Shown piece after piece: positions 12,301 to 24,899 of a DNA stretch of 64,000 bases. The translations under genes and the position numbers were made by a program. The stretch's first letter is position 1, and each line of letters begins with the position of its first letter. The notes under the pieces are model-generated. The model did no database searches. It saw only the letters and a list, made by a program, of their open reading frames with translations, and was not told the DNA's origin. Source of the stretch: Sipunculus nudus (lineage: Eukaryota; Annelida; Sipuncula; Golfingiida; Sipunculidae); contig CM049317.1 of the NCBI GenBank assembly GCA_026874595.1, positions 21,528,882 through 21,592,881 on the forward strand. The letters are read 5' to 3'.

Positions 12301-12388
12301 TTTTGTGAATATCACAAATTTGAAACCTTAACGAACAACAAACCATTAAGTCCATTGTATGCAACGCAGCTTCTCCTGTTTACTGCAG

Positions 12389-12589
12389 GGAGTCCTGAGG
12401 AACCCAAAGACATGGCCATGCAGGCTGCGGTCCCTGGATATGTAAGCCCCGATCTCATTGCTCAGGGGCAATTAGCCAAACCCGTACCCATGAGAAGACT
12501 GTCAGAAAAACGGATAGCACAGGCACGGGCGCACCTTACGACGGGTTACAGCCTCGGGGGAGATCAGCTTATGGGTCATACGCCATATT
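12389..12589 (+). CDS. Internal coding exon B, probably of the PAR-bZIP gene
   Basis: This 201-bp open exon follows a TTTACTGCAG acceptor (ending 12388) and ends at a GTGAGT donor at 12590. Two leading bases complete the split Gly codon left by exon A, and one base (T) is left at the end, so it is phase 1 on both sides. It encodes about 67 residues: acidic SPEEPKD first, then a hydrophobic/Gly segment (VPGYVSPDLIAQGQ) and a basic patch (MRRLSEKR). I recognise no family. Read-through into the intron reaches TAG after two codons. Direct splicing to the terminal exon at 39780 would create TGA at the junction. Splicing to the internal acceptor at 24957/24958 would give TCT and stay in frame. A copy of a 140-bp repeat ends only about 90 bp upstream of the acceptor. 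Confidence 0.62.
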
Positions 12590-15500
12590 GTGAGTAGCTA
12601 TGAAATATATGGTTTAAAGGATTATGTGAAATATAGTAACTACCCATGTCTGTAAAAGAAAGGGTTTAATTAGCCATGCATGAAGCTAAGCAGGGTTTTT
12701 GTTCTCCATAAGTCTTTGTGTGTATTTGTGTATATATGTAGGTAGCCATAAGACCATTTTGTACAGAATTAAAGAAATTTGAAATCATGGATTCAAGTGA
12801 TGTCTGTCTAACAGGGATTACCTTTGTGTACCCTTGCACTCATCACAGATAAGTTTGGATCTTGCTGGCCAGGTGGCAGCACGTTATGTCTCTCTTGATC
12901 AATACCTGTATGTGGGTATTGCTGTTGCATGCAAGAACTTAGTAGTTTTATGTAAGCATGTGTATTCCATCTGGGATGGTAATGATACTACATTCAAATA
13001 TTTAATGTTTTCAAGTAAGACCTGTAATGTGATATACTTATATCACAATACAGAACTATATTCAGGAATAGAGAACTTTTTAATAAGGAATAACATAATT
13101 CCAAATGCACACTTTTGTTCTTAAACAGTTTTTCCTTGAATCATGGAAACTTGAAAAATTTGGAAAAAAAAAAATCAGAAAATTTTATTACAGCTTAAAA
13201 ATAATTATACCTTATACCTGGACAGAGTAAATTCAGTGTGACTTTTACATCATGCTGAAGTGAAAAGGTAAGGTAATGGCAGGGCTGGTGACACTTATTT
13301 GTTGCACAAAGTTATGTTGGATAGTGCATGTTTGATGTTTATGCCCTGTCTTTCTTATATCTCTGACGGAATAAGAATATTTTATCAGGATGATATGACT
13401 TCTTTGGATATGCATTTACAGTTATGTATGACAAGATTATGCAAAAATGCAATTGATTTAATGGATTTGAAAGAAAATGACCAATTATTGCTTTAATAAG
13501 TTAATTGGCACACCACTGGTAATATCTATTATAACTGGCTCTCTTTTGTTTTTGGAACCAGTGAAGATATTACATGATTTTATAGCATGGTAGTCACTGG
13601 TCATAGTGGAGTGCTTTGTAACTTAAGAAGCCACTCCAAAAGTGTCTCTTCTCTTCAGTATCACTGGCTGAGTAAAGTTTAAATAATAAAGTAACTTTGG
13701 TATATGGCTAGACCATTTTGGCTGCCAGTGAAAATAATATAACAAGAAGGGAACAGGACTTTTAAGTTGTGTTTGTTACAAAAATATCCTCAAATTGATG
13801 ATACAGACAAATTTATAAATATAAAAGCAATCTATTATACTGGTATGTATTAAATGTATGTGTAGTTTAGGAGCTTGTTTAACATTTACATTTAACTGCT
13901 TTGGTTACACATGTGTTAAGTTTTTCCATTAGAGCCGTCTTCTACCTGAAAAGTACATAAAATTCCCACCAGATGTCAGGACAGAATGAAATGTGCATTT
14001 GGATGGTGTGGCTGTGCAAAATTTTGCAATTTACAATAACATGGGAAACCCCATTTTATATAGAGGTCTGACAGAGATTTTTTAGAAGAACTATACAGAT
14101 TTTATAAAAACCATTATACTGATGTTTATAAACCCTGTTTAAATTAGTTTTAGATTTCTGTAAAAAAAAACCACTGTACATTCATATCACAGGCAATGTC
14201 TTGCCTAGCTTGTTTAGTACATTTTCATCAGTTACTACACTGAGTGTTTGCTTTAGACTGATGGGGAACATTAGGAACTGAAAATAAATATGCAGGCTGT
14301 TGACCTCATAGAATGTAACCATGTGAACAGATTTTAGGTGCCAATTTTGAGTGTGCTTTAATGAGCCAGTGAACAGTAAGAACTGAATACTCATCACTGC
14401 ATATGTTTAAATCTGTGTATTTCGGAAGCAAATTAATATTGGATAAGACAAGTTGCACCTCAAATGTACACTGAGAGTTATTTAATAGAACCTTTCTTAT
14501 TCTTCTTTTTATGGAACCAGCTCCAGTTTCAAGAGTGTTAACAAGTTATATATTTTAGTTGAAGAATTTTGAATCAAATAAATGATCATATGTATTTAGT
14601 ATATTTAGTTTTACAAATTATATTCACAGTTTGTATAATCTCTCAAAATATTTAAAAAGGAAAAATGTAAATTTATTTAAATCATAAATTACACTTATTG
14701 TAAAGTTGAAAATGAGAAAAGGAAGATGAAAAATCCGGTGGGAACATGCAACCTGGCACCCACAAACTTAAACCTTTATTTTCAGTATAATTGTGAATAC
14801 CATTACATTAATGTTTATTCTGGCTCACACCATCATATTTTCATTTATCAAAACTATTTGTGTTTCTGTTTGACTTAAAATTTAACCTAATTAACCAGTC
14901 GAAGTTATATATTAAGTAACTCAGCCATCTCTCATCCTTTAACTGATGCAGGAATAAAGATTTTCCTATTGCTAATCTGCTTAATTTTATTCCAGTATTA
15001 AAGATTAACATTTTTGAAGAGATAAGAAATTAGGTGATTTTTGTAACTTTGTCTCTTGGTAAGTTTCTTAAAATTAAAATAGTCTATCACTGACTTGGTG
15101 AAAATTGTCATGTATAAGTTGACACTGTCTGGTATATAAGAGTCCATCTAGTCTAGTATAAGTTTGTTCAGGGCCGGCATTTGTCCTTATAGTCATGTCA
15201 TGTCAGTAACAATCTAACCATTTAACTTTAAACATTCTTTTTTATTTTTACTAAATCCCTGTGATATATTGTTCACATAGTTAAGTAGTATATAATTCAA
15301 AATGTCCAAGACTAAGAATTGATGGACAATAGATTAAAAACTTTCTTGATCTTTTAATCATCTCATTAATAATTGAAGAAAGTCCATGTTTTCAAATAAT
15401 TGGAGAGACTGAAGCAAGTTCTTAATTATTAACTTTAGTGCAAACATGCCTTGCAAAGTATATTAGTACATTATATATAACATATTTAAACTGAGAATCT

Positions 15501-16707
15501 CAGTTCATAGACTTCATGGTAACTAAGGAGATGACAATGTATGCAGGTAAATCTTGCTGGGCAATGCATTGGAAAGGTGCGTTATTAATCTCTCTATCAA
15601 TTGATAAAACTTGAGTCAATATAACATGGGGCTGAGGTGCGTTTAATCCTTTGGGAGGGTTTGAATTTTCCCGCTTTTGGCTCAACTTTCCCACACTAGT
15701 ATGTTGATGTACTTGAGTAATCCAAACAGAATTGCGTGGATCTTAAACACCAGGTAATGATGAGCTATTGTGTCCACGCTGGTGGTCCGCTCAATTGTTA
15801 TAAAGCATTAGTCCCTTCCGTCTTGTCATCCCTGGGTCATTGTTTGAACTGATACAAGGACGATGTCTGATTGTTTGCACTTCTTCCTGTAAGAGGCCCG
15901 ATGTGGCCAGGGACGGGGAAAGACAATTCACAAGAATGCTTGGATTAGGAAGGGCAGATGATCAGTTTCACTGTTGATTTCACAGCTTTGTTTTCAGATT
16001 AACCCAGCGATGTGATATTGTTGGAATTTGCATCCTGGGATGGGTTATTACGTTTCTCTGGTTGGTCTGGTATTTCTGTTACCTGTGTTCTCCTTTGATG
16101 ATGTATATTACCTGTGCTTTACCTGCCTCCGATGTCATAACCTCACCTGTCTTCCTGTCAGGATCTCTTTGATCTCACCTGAAGTAATTAAACATGGATT
16201 CCTTTCTTAATGAAGAGAAGATGTTTTAAATTCAGCACTTACAGACTGTCCATAGGTTGCATAATTTTGAACTGATGGGATTATTGTGGATCGGATTGCT
16301 GTGAAATTTGATATCTCTCAGCATGAGCTGCAAATGAACTATGCCTTTCTTCACATTTTCGTTCAAAATTAAAAAGTGATTCTGCTCCAGTTACATTTTG
16401 CCTCACTTGAAAAATATATAGCATTCTGTTATTAAAGTAATAACCTAAGATAAGAAAATGAATATATTCGCAGGATTTGATGGTAGATATTAAAAACTTT
16501 TCTCCTTATTCAGATGTTTATTTCATCTGGGATCCAATTGAAATAGAGTTTGCTGATATCAAACATGTTTTATCATCCATTGATATTCTTTTTCTTGTTT
16601 TGTTTATTAAATGGTTGTTGAAATAAATATAAGTCAATAAAGAGGAAACTAATAGCACTTTTCACATTCTTGTATAGAACCTCACTTTGAGATATTATTG
16701 ACAAATT

Positions 16708-16830
16708 CAGTTTTGAAAATGGAATCCTCATATATATAAACAGTTTGTCACCTGATGTAAGTATCTTAAAATAGATACTTACATCAGGTGACAAACTGTT
16801 TATATGTATGTGGATTCCATTTCAAAACTG
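16708..16830. repeat. Near-perfect inverted repeat (about 58-bp stem, 6-nt loop)
   Basis: The left arm 16708-16766 pairs with the right arm 16773-16830 around the loop TAAAAT. In the pairing I found one mismatch (16728 with 16811), one G-T pair (16733 with 16806) and one unpaired A near 16716-16719. The stem is perfect for 33 pairs next to the loop. No flanking target duplication or multicopy relative was seen in the window. Confidence 0.85.
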
Positions 16831-18599
16831 AGTTTTGAGTTATAACCATAGAAACAGCATTAAGAAGAAGAGTATGATTGGGCACTGGCATTGATATTGA
16901 CAAAGTGTTAAAAATAAAATTTAAAATGTATTAAGATAAATGAATTTTTGTTTGTCAAATGCATGCCTGTATGTGTAATGTTGATACATGTGGACAGTTT
17001 ATTGAGGTGCAGTGTGTGACAGGGGGTCAGCTGTGTGTGGGGGAGGGGACCACTGGGTCATGCTGTGCTGTCATCATCAGAAATGCAGCAGATACAGTTC
17101 CACTGTCACAGCATGATGCTGCAGAACTGTCACAGAAACATAACAGTGATGGAGACACAGCCTTGTTGGTGCTGTCAGTCATAAGTACATGTCACGCTGC
17201 AGTCATGGGCTGACTGACATCTTATACTCCTAATAGTGGCTGTGAGAATATAATACCAGATGATGGGGAAACAAAACTCATTGGTGGCTGAAACCAGCTG
17301 AAATTCAGTGATATCAAGGAAATTTTATTATGATAATATAATGAAAACAGGATAGAAAGAAAATCTTAAGGAAGGATTTAACTTGTTTGACTTTATTAGG
17401 CTGAATGAAGTCTAGTCATCTTTAAAATTATTAATAATCTGTTGGTTAAGGGTGGAGAGAAAATCAGAAGATGAACAGCTGGTCTGAGGATAAATAATAT
17501 TTAAAAATCTACAATAAGTTTAAATGATCTATTGGATTAACAAAGTTTGGATGGAAGAATAAACCCAGTTTAACTGAGCCTAAGTTATATAGTCCTCCTG
17601 ATATTTCCTGATAATATATGGAGATAGGATGGACAGAAGATTTGAGGGAGAAATCAGCAGATTTAAAGTAGCCTACAAGGTAGTTATCAAGCTGGAATTG
17701 GTAGTACCTCATTCAGTAAACCAGGCCAGTTAATCAGTAGTCGTTAACAGTGTTAAATAATTCCCAATCTTTTTTTTTTTCATGTCTGCCTGTACTGTAG
17801 ACACGTGTGGTCTGCCAGGACTTCTTATTCCCCAAACCATGCATAGTGATACTAAAAATGGATGTGCAAAAGTAGAAAAAAATAGCAGTGAGGTATAATT
17901 TACATTTAATATAGATATCATATGTTGAATAGTCAAAAGGTATGGGATAATTTAAGTGTCATAGAGTTGTGGATTCAATAATTAAATTATTTATAATTAT
18001 GACAAAACAGCTCACATCAGAGCCTTCAGATGACTGCAGTCAGGAGCTTGTTTTAGTCATCTAAAAGCACTGATGTGGGAATTTGTTTCATTCATTTTAA
18101 TGACAGAGTCGGGGAGGGGGGGGGGTGACTTCCATTGTACAAAATTATCTGTCAGGTGTTGAACCAGAGTAAAAAGACATGTAATACAAAGGAAGCTCAA
18201 TAATTTATTTGAATATTGTACGAGAAGTTATATTTTACTGAAAAATTTAATATATATGATAAACTTTATAAATGTAGTTTAGTTTATAAATGGGAATTTT
18301 AGATTTTAGCTTTACTTATTCTGTAAGATTCATATTTACTCATCAGCAAAAATAACATTTACTTTTCAGGAAAAGAATAATTATCTGTATCAAAATATAA
18401 TCTTTGCACATATATATTTTGGGGAAAATATATTATTTTTGGAATGTACATTTGCTTGCACATGGAAAAAAAAAACTATATTAATATAAAGAGGATTTAA
18501 AATTACTTTAGTTAGGACATTTTTTTTTCTCTTGATAAACTGAAATATCAAAGATTTTTGAGGATTTGACAAATTAATAATCAGTAGCAAAATGAGTAC

Positions 18600-19030
18600 T
18601 TTTTATGGAAGTGCATTTGTTATGGCTGGATCAATTTAGCAGAGGGGTGGATAAAATGGGGAGAACACGGAAGTAAGTGGGCTATACCAGCTGTTTTGGG
18701 AAATCCCTCGGGTGCAGTGCTGGCCAGTTTCTGGGCCACATGGAACAGATATTATACTGGCTTACCCCTGTGTGTGCCCACCCCTTTCTGGAGTATATAA
18801 GGGTCGTGGTAAGATGTGCTAAAACAGGTGCAATAGGGTAAACCAAGTTTACTGGGTCAACTCCCTCACTGCTTCCACTTATTTCCTTTCAGTTTGTGTT
18901 CACTCATGGCTAGTCTCCCTTCCACATGGTCACCATATCTAGCCGTGGACAGCTAGGCTCTTGCCCTTTCTGCACCCTCACATATATCATCACACAGCCA
19001 CGCCCCTTCCCCTCGTCCCATCGGTAACAG
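18600..19030 (+). promoter_or_regulatory. GC-richer block with TATATAAG; possible cryptic or alternative promoter
   Basis: A TATA-box-like TATATAAG lies at 18794-18801, and a CCACGCCCC word (KLF/Sp type) near 19002. There is no coding exon nearby that it obviously serves. Only the motifs are seen; promoter function is a guess. Confidence 0.18.
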
Positions 19031-19275
19031 TTTGAGAACGTTACACATGCTTGCACTTTCCTGTCTCAACAAGCAAATATGCCTATGTGCGATATGCATT
19101 TACTTACCACACGGATAATAACTTATATTGTCCACTTTTTCCTGTTACAGAATGAACTTGTATCAGATTACTATGAAAATAACCACTTTATATTTTGATG
19201 TTGTTAAATGTATGTTTTAGGATCTGTGAAATGCATGTGATATAGGTTTTTACTGCTTGAATAAAATAAGCTTTC

Positions 19276-19569
19276 TTAGGCCAAAAAAAATAAAAGGTAT
19301 GGTTCTCAGGCACCGCCCGCGTCAATTTTAACCCCCCGCATCAAAACTTTTTATTTTGCTTTTTATCTTTCAAGAAGATAAATAATACATTTTATGTAGT
19401 GCTTCTACCTGTTTAGCAAAAATATTTGTTATTTTCATGCTTTTCCCTGATCATATGGCATTTTTATCGAAACACTCAAAAAAAGGTCAAAAATAAAATA
19501 CCGCCCGCCCGCACTGATTTCTGAAAAAAAGTGCCTGAGAACCATACCTTAATTTTTTTTTGGCCCTAA
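19276..19569. mobile_element. MITE with about 35-bp terminal inverted repeats
   Basis: The left end TTAGGCC-A8 leads to AAGGTATGGTTCTCAGGCAC; the right end is its inverse (GTGCCTGAGAACCATACCTT, then a T-run, GGCCCTAA). The 294-bp interior is AT-rich with two CCGCCCGC blocks next to the terminal repeats and no coding frame. The terminal repeats are nearly identical, so it is fairly young. The superfamily was not identified and the target duplication is not clear. Confidence 0.75.
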
Positions 19570-22049
19570 TCCTTTTTTTCGTGAAATGAGTCATATTGAG
19601 ACCACTTAGAGTATTTAAAATATAAGCTAAATCAGATGTATGATACAAACACAACAACAACTTTTATTTGAGTGAAGTAAAAAAGAAATTATGGCAGTTT
19701 TGCAGTTATTAATTTTGAACAACTGTGTATGAACACAAAATTTCTGTTTTGAACAGGATGGTATTAAAAATAAAGAATATTTTGGGCAAGGAAGATAAAC
19801 TTTAATAAATCTTGCCTTTATTATCTTCACTTCAAGGAGGTACAAGGGTTTATAGATCTTGTTATATATATTGAATGTTAGGTACATGATAATATTCTTT
19901 GATCTCCGAGTATGCATATGGTTCGAGTGGGTCAAGCTTTGAATTAATAATTTGACTTATATGACTAGACAGGATAATGTTAAGATAGAGGTCCTGTATG
20001 TTATTATGTGTGATCTAAACATTTCACCAGAGGATAGTAAATTACAAGCGAAAGGAGTAGCCCTGCCAGACAGGGTTACACAACCCTCCTTGAGGGTAGA
20101 GGGCAAACAGGGGGCAAGGGGTAAGGAGATCTAGTGGTCAGCCCTGCTGGGGTATCTGCAGCTTATCAGGACTGGACTGGTTCCTCTTGATGTTAGTCAA
20201 TACTGGCTCTTACAGGCCACATATTACTTGAGACAGACACAAGTGCTGCCTTCACTACATGTCACACCTGTCCAATTAACCTGGAACAGACAAAACTACT
20301 CCCCATCTACTTTCCAGTAAACTCTCTGTAATATCAAATCTTTGACTTTATTTTTACTTGTGCATAAGTAACACCATTGTTAAGGTGACTTGATCCATGT
20401 TGTTTAAAAGGAGAAAAGATTTACACGGTCTTCCAGGAGAAAGACATGAATAAAATTTTTTCACCTTTTAAGTTATTTTTTTGGTTATTTCCTGAACTTT
20501 TACAAAAATAAAGAACTTAAATTTTCATTCGTTTAGCATTCAAAATTATTTAGAGGCTGCTGTAAAAGTTACAACAGGTAAAAAGTAATTAATCAGCCTA
20601 CAGGAGTGAAAAAGGAATATTTCGGTTTTGTAAAATGAGCAACCTTTGGGTAATATTCCGTGTTTTGGGTATTTAAGAAACTTGAATTCACTTTGGTTCT
20701 GGAAACCTAAAGAAATATAAAGATAAAACTCTTCTATTTCACACATTTATACAATATATTTGTGTTTGTGTTTTGTTTGTGTTTGTCGTGCAAACTGAGT
20801 GTACATATGCCAAAATATCATATATCATAAAGTGATGATTGCAGACTCCTAACAAAACTAACAATTAATTCTTTTACAATGAGATCAAGAGAATGAATGT
20901 TTGTTCATCATTTTGTGGCTTGTTTCCTTTCCTGGTTATCTTAATGGTTGTTTGAGACTGATATGAGCCATTGCTCAGTATTGTCTTAGCAATCACAATT
21001 TTGCAAATAAATGAGTAAAAGCCTGTCTGCCAGAAACGTTTTAACATGCAGAACTGACAATCAAAATCTTTAAAAATGTGACAGTTGTGAATTTAAGGCT
21101 GTAAATGTGATGTCATGCTAGTCAGCTTAATGTCATGATCCATGGGTGAACTGTGTTCTCTGGATGTAATAATTTGTTTTTTGTCCTTGTGATGAAGCAA
21201 TATAATTAGTGTTCTGCAACAATGTAATTGGTTGCAACAATGTAATGGGAAGAATTTCATTAAAACTTCATGATAAATATTATGGATATTGAATTATTCC
21301 AGCTTTATCTGTATTTAAATTTTATAACAGTACATCACAAATTCTGGTCCAATGTCCCTGATTCTTAATTTTGTATTTAAAGTAGGCACAGACAGTATAG
21401 TACCAGGAGATATATCAGCATATAAAAGTTGATTTATAGGTAACAGGAAGACAGGATGTTGAGGACATCTGCTTAACAGACACAGAGAATGGTCTGGTTG
21501 TGGACAGTCCTTCAGGTTACAAGCACCCAAACTAGAAGAGTAGTTTCCTTACCCTTTATCTCTTGCTGATATTACTCAACATTACCCTCACCCCATCTTG
21601 TGGTATATGGCTTCCAAGTATTACCCCCCAAAGGGGGTGACATAAGAGTGTGCACTACCAGAGTTTGTCATTACACAACCCCCAGCATGTGCCCCTCAGC
21701 CTTGCTGTTTAAATGACATAACTTTGTGAAAGCACATTTAAAATTATTCTCCAGGAAGACAGTTGGTATCATATGAACCCTTCCTACTGATGGGGATGGG
21801 GCTGAAGAGTTTGCGGATGGGTACACAAATTAGGGGTTTTCCTGACCCATTTGTGTCCTCTAAAGGGCTTTGCTCCTTGTGTGCCCATAAGGTTGAATTT
21901 TATGACATGGGGCCCTGAGTTATATCATCCCATTAACTAAGTGCTATTTAAATGGTAATGGGTGCTCCATGTATGGTTACATCTATCGAATAAAGTAACT
22001 TGAGGAAATGAGTTTAGAACAGGCATATGTGAAGTTGAACCAAATTTCA

Positions 22050-22250
22050 ATTTCCCATATCCTCCCTCTCTCTTATTCCATCTCTTTCCCTTGCCCAAGC
22101 CACATGTGAATTCAAACCAATTTAAATTTTCCATATCCCCTTTCTTTCTGTGTTTCTGTATTATTCTCTTTCCATCTTCTTCTAATTCTTTGTTTCTTTC
22201 TCTCTTTTCTCTTTCTTTCTTTCTTTTGATCCTGGCTCTCTTTAAATTAT
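22050..22250. repeat. Pyrimidine-rich tract (plus strand)
   Basis: About 200 bp are dominated by TTTC, TCTC and CCATATCC words, with very few purines from 22140 on. The 71-codon plus frame and the 138-codon minus frame across it are products of this bias. Confidence 0.6.
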
Positions 22251-23321
22251 ATCCATATCCTTCCATGAAAAAGGGGAGTATAAGTGAGAATTTCCTGGTA
22301 ACATAAATTACAGAAAGCATGTCTAATTTCCTTAATTTCTTTATCATCTTCATGTAGGAACTATTAATTATTTTTCAAACAACTGTGTGGGGCAGTTTTA
22401 CTGCTGAAGATATATACAGGACTTTACTTCATAATATATTTTTAAGGAATCAAGTATTTTTTGCCTATTTATTATATAAATACAAAATGGAGATAACAAA
22501 AATGAGAAGAACTGTAGGTTTCATCCTTGTTGAAAAGTTAAAATATAATTACCTGTATTGAATGTTGCGTTAGATATATTTCTGTTTGATGATACTGTGT
22601 TTCTGGTGTGCAAGACTTCCTTGACATACACTGCATGTGACAAAGTCAAGAACTGCTGGTATATATCAATTTAAAATGCTGCCCACTCAGGAGGAATTAA
22701 CATTATAATGAACCACCACATCACTGTGGGTCTTATTTATGTAAATACCTGTGTATCAAACATTTATCTTATATACCTGCATAAAACTGGCATCGCCTGT
22801 ATTAGATTAGTGTTTCCATTCTATTGAGTTTGATTTGGCAACTTTTAACAAGATCAGCTAGGGTCAGCTGATAAGTTTAGAGGAGGGAAATTTATTGGTT
22901 TTTTCCTTTAGATCAATTAATATCCTCTAACGGGATGCTTATTTTATAAACATTTTGGCATTTAAATGTGGATCAGTTTCCAATAATATTTAAAATGTAA
23001 ACCTTATGCAAAGAAAAAGACATTGAGCTAACCGTAGAACAGCTGCACATGCACCACTGCAATTACTTATTCTATCACTGTTCTTAAGCTCTTTAATCAA
23101 GACTCCTTCAGTGTCATTAATTTATTTGATTTTTGTTCTATTTATGTCATCAGTTCTTTTTGTGGTCAGATATATCGGTGACCATTACAGACACTGCCTG
23201 GAGAAGTACTTTTCCCTCTATACCACATGTTTGTGGTTCTGATGTTAATGTTTGTTTTGTAAGTTATCTATTGAAGGTAGGTAGGGTGAGAATATTTTTA
23301 GGAACAAAAGTTATGAAGTAT

Positions 23322-23668
23322 TAAAGAGGGACGGGGGAACTGTGAGGGAAAAATGGATAAAAAAAGAAAGTCAAAGAATGTAAAGGAAATGGAGAAAAGA
23401 TCAGAAGAAAATACGAGGTGTTCATGGAAATATCTTGAGACGTTTTTAAATTGAAAGAGAAACTATAGAATATAGGATAGTGAAAATGTGAGAGAAAAAT
23501 ATGGTTATAAGGAACAAAACAAGGGGAGAAAAAAAGAGAGAAAAATATAAGAGCAAGAAAAGACAAAAAAAGAATACATTGTGATAAAGAGAAGGAGTCA
23601 AAGAAGATGGTAATGTATTAGAAAGCAAGAACATCATAGAAAGGGAAAGATACAAGAAAAAAAAAAAA
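23322..23668. repeat. Purine-rich tract (plus strand)
   Basis: About 350 bp are dominated by GAAA, GAGA and AAAG words on the plus strand, giving overlapping 79-81 codon frames on the minus strand that are compositional artefacts. It is the mirror of the pyrimidine-rich tract 1.1 kb upstream. Confidence 0.65.
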
Positions 23669-24479
23669 TGATGTGTATTGTACAATACATTCTCTTTGAA
23701 ACTAAATAAAACCCCGCAATGGATAAGATGGCCTGTATCATACTTTCATTTCATATTGCGTTGATGATGGTTCATTTTATGCATGATTGTCTATGGTAGT
23801 ATGCAACTGTGTGCTAATTGCTTTGCATGGTTATTCCACATCAATTTGTATATAGGTATGTTAACCTGGAACAGATCCAGCGGGTTAAATGACCAAATTG
23901 GCACAATACCTACCACATAGTGAATAATCAGTGGAGTTGTTATTATATGATATTCTTGGTAATTACATGATGGCTTGGTTTAGTCGTTAGGGATTCCATA
24001 AATTACAAACTCAGGATGGTCAGTTGGTGCGCAACAACTGGTCAGTTACTCTGGCATCCCATTATGTCTGCCTACGCAAGGGACATGATGAAAATATTAA
24101 TAACCCATTGATAATGGGGGACATAACTGGGAAAGTCCACCATTACTCAGAGGGATGACAGGTCACTCAATGTTAATTAATGTAGCAGGAATATGTATAC
24201 ATGTTAAGGTAACACAGGTATCATTCCCTGATTATTTTCCCTTCAGGTATTGCACAGTTCTGGTTGGTCAGTTCTGTTGATTTTATTGTCTGTTTATGGG
24301 GGAGTATACGCTCTGCTTGACCATTGGTCAGTGTAGGTTGAGTGAATGGGCATCTCCTTTGTCCATGGTTACATGGCAGCGCAATCAATCATTCTTGGCC
24401 ACTACATAGGGCTATTATGCTCACAGGGCACACACACATCCACAGAGGTCACGTTACTCTAAATTACACCCCATCTAAT

Positions 24480-24899
24480 GTTGTCCAGCCCTAAGAAGGA
24501 CTTCACCTAAGAGTATCTCATACAAAGAGCCTTAAAACACAGGGAGGGCCTCCCAGCTGGCTCCCTGGTGGTGCAAGAGAAATCCCATAGGTTACAGGCG
24601 ATTGGACTAGAGGAATTAATATCATCACGCTTGACCTATATGTGCAGGGGTTACGAGACCAGAGATACCCAGGCATGGTCAGTAGTGCACACAGGAGGAC
24701 TGGCAGAGCGTAATCAGTCAGGACAGGTTGTGTAAGGGCTGCAGCACAGCCGGAGAACAGCAAGAACAGCGCTGTACTATTAACACAAGGAATTGTAAGC
24801 TTATGTGCTGGACTGGACTCTGCTGGACTGGACAGTGCTGACAAGCTGTGGATTTTAATATTTGCTAGTTTAACAGCAGGACTGTAACATTCCGAGGAT
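24480..24899 (+). promoter_or_regulatory. Candidate alternative promoter and 5' UTR of the short isoform
   Basis: This stretch directly precedes the ATG at 24900. It is richer in G+C than the surrounding intron, contains no repeat that I recognise, and its reading frame upstream of the ATG is closed by TAA at 24885. A transcription start somewhere here, with a 5' UTR running into the exon, is the simplest explanation for the in-frame stop. No clear TATA box was seen, and the start site was not located. A 192-codon antisense open frame (24518-25096) covers it but looks like a shadow. Inference. Confidence 0.45.

Larger units (their letters stand above)
5433..12388 (+). other. Intron between exons A and B (6,956 bp)
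   Basis: GT-AG intron of the PAR-bZIP gene, strongly populated by repeats, each listed separately: a DR1-bearing 140-bp repeat at each end, an old MITE, a split foldback element and two Helentron-like elements. The stretches 6340-7090, 7340-7925 and 11540-11930 show no gene and no clear repeat structure apart from simple AT-rich runs and a polyC tract at 6670. Confidence 0.55.
12590..24479 (+). other. Intron (exon B to the alternative promoter), mostly featureless AT-rich DNA
   Basis: No exon could be supported here. Separately listed are a long hairpin, a MITE, a pyrimidine-rich and a purine-rich tract, and a TATA-containing GC-richer block. Other GC-richer blocks without assignable function are 15540-15960 (with a TTTCCCGC word near 15669), 16960-17215 (several CTGTCA/TGACAG words), 20040-20340 and 21600-21900. 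The stretches 12600-15500, 17220-18590, 19570-20040 and 20350-21590 show nothing specific. Confidence 0.5.

Noticed and set aside
16959-17213. 84-codon plus frame, Cys-rich start
   Set aside because: No signal peptide or family resemblance and no splice context; the block looks like repetitive CTGTCA/TGCAG wording.
22091-22353. Basic 138-codon minus frame and the overlapping 71-codon plus frame (also 23321-23685 minus frames)
   Set aside because: They are products of polypyrimidine/polypurine bias (runs of Lys/Arg/Glu or Phe/Ser/Leu), not coding sequence.
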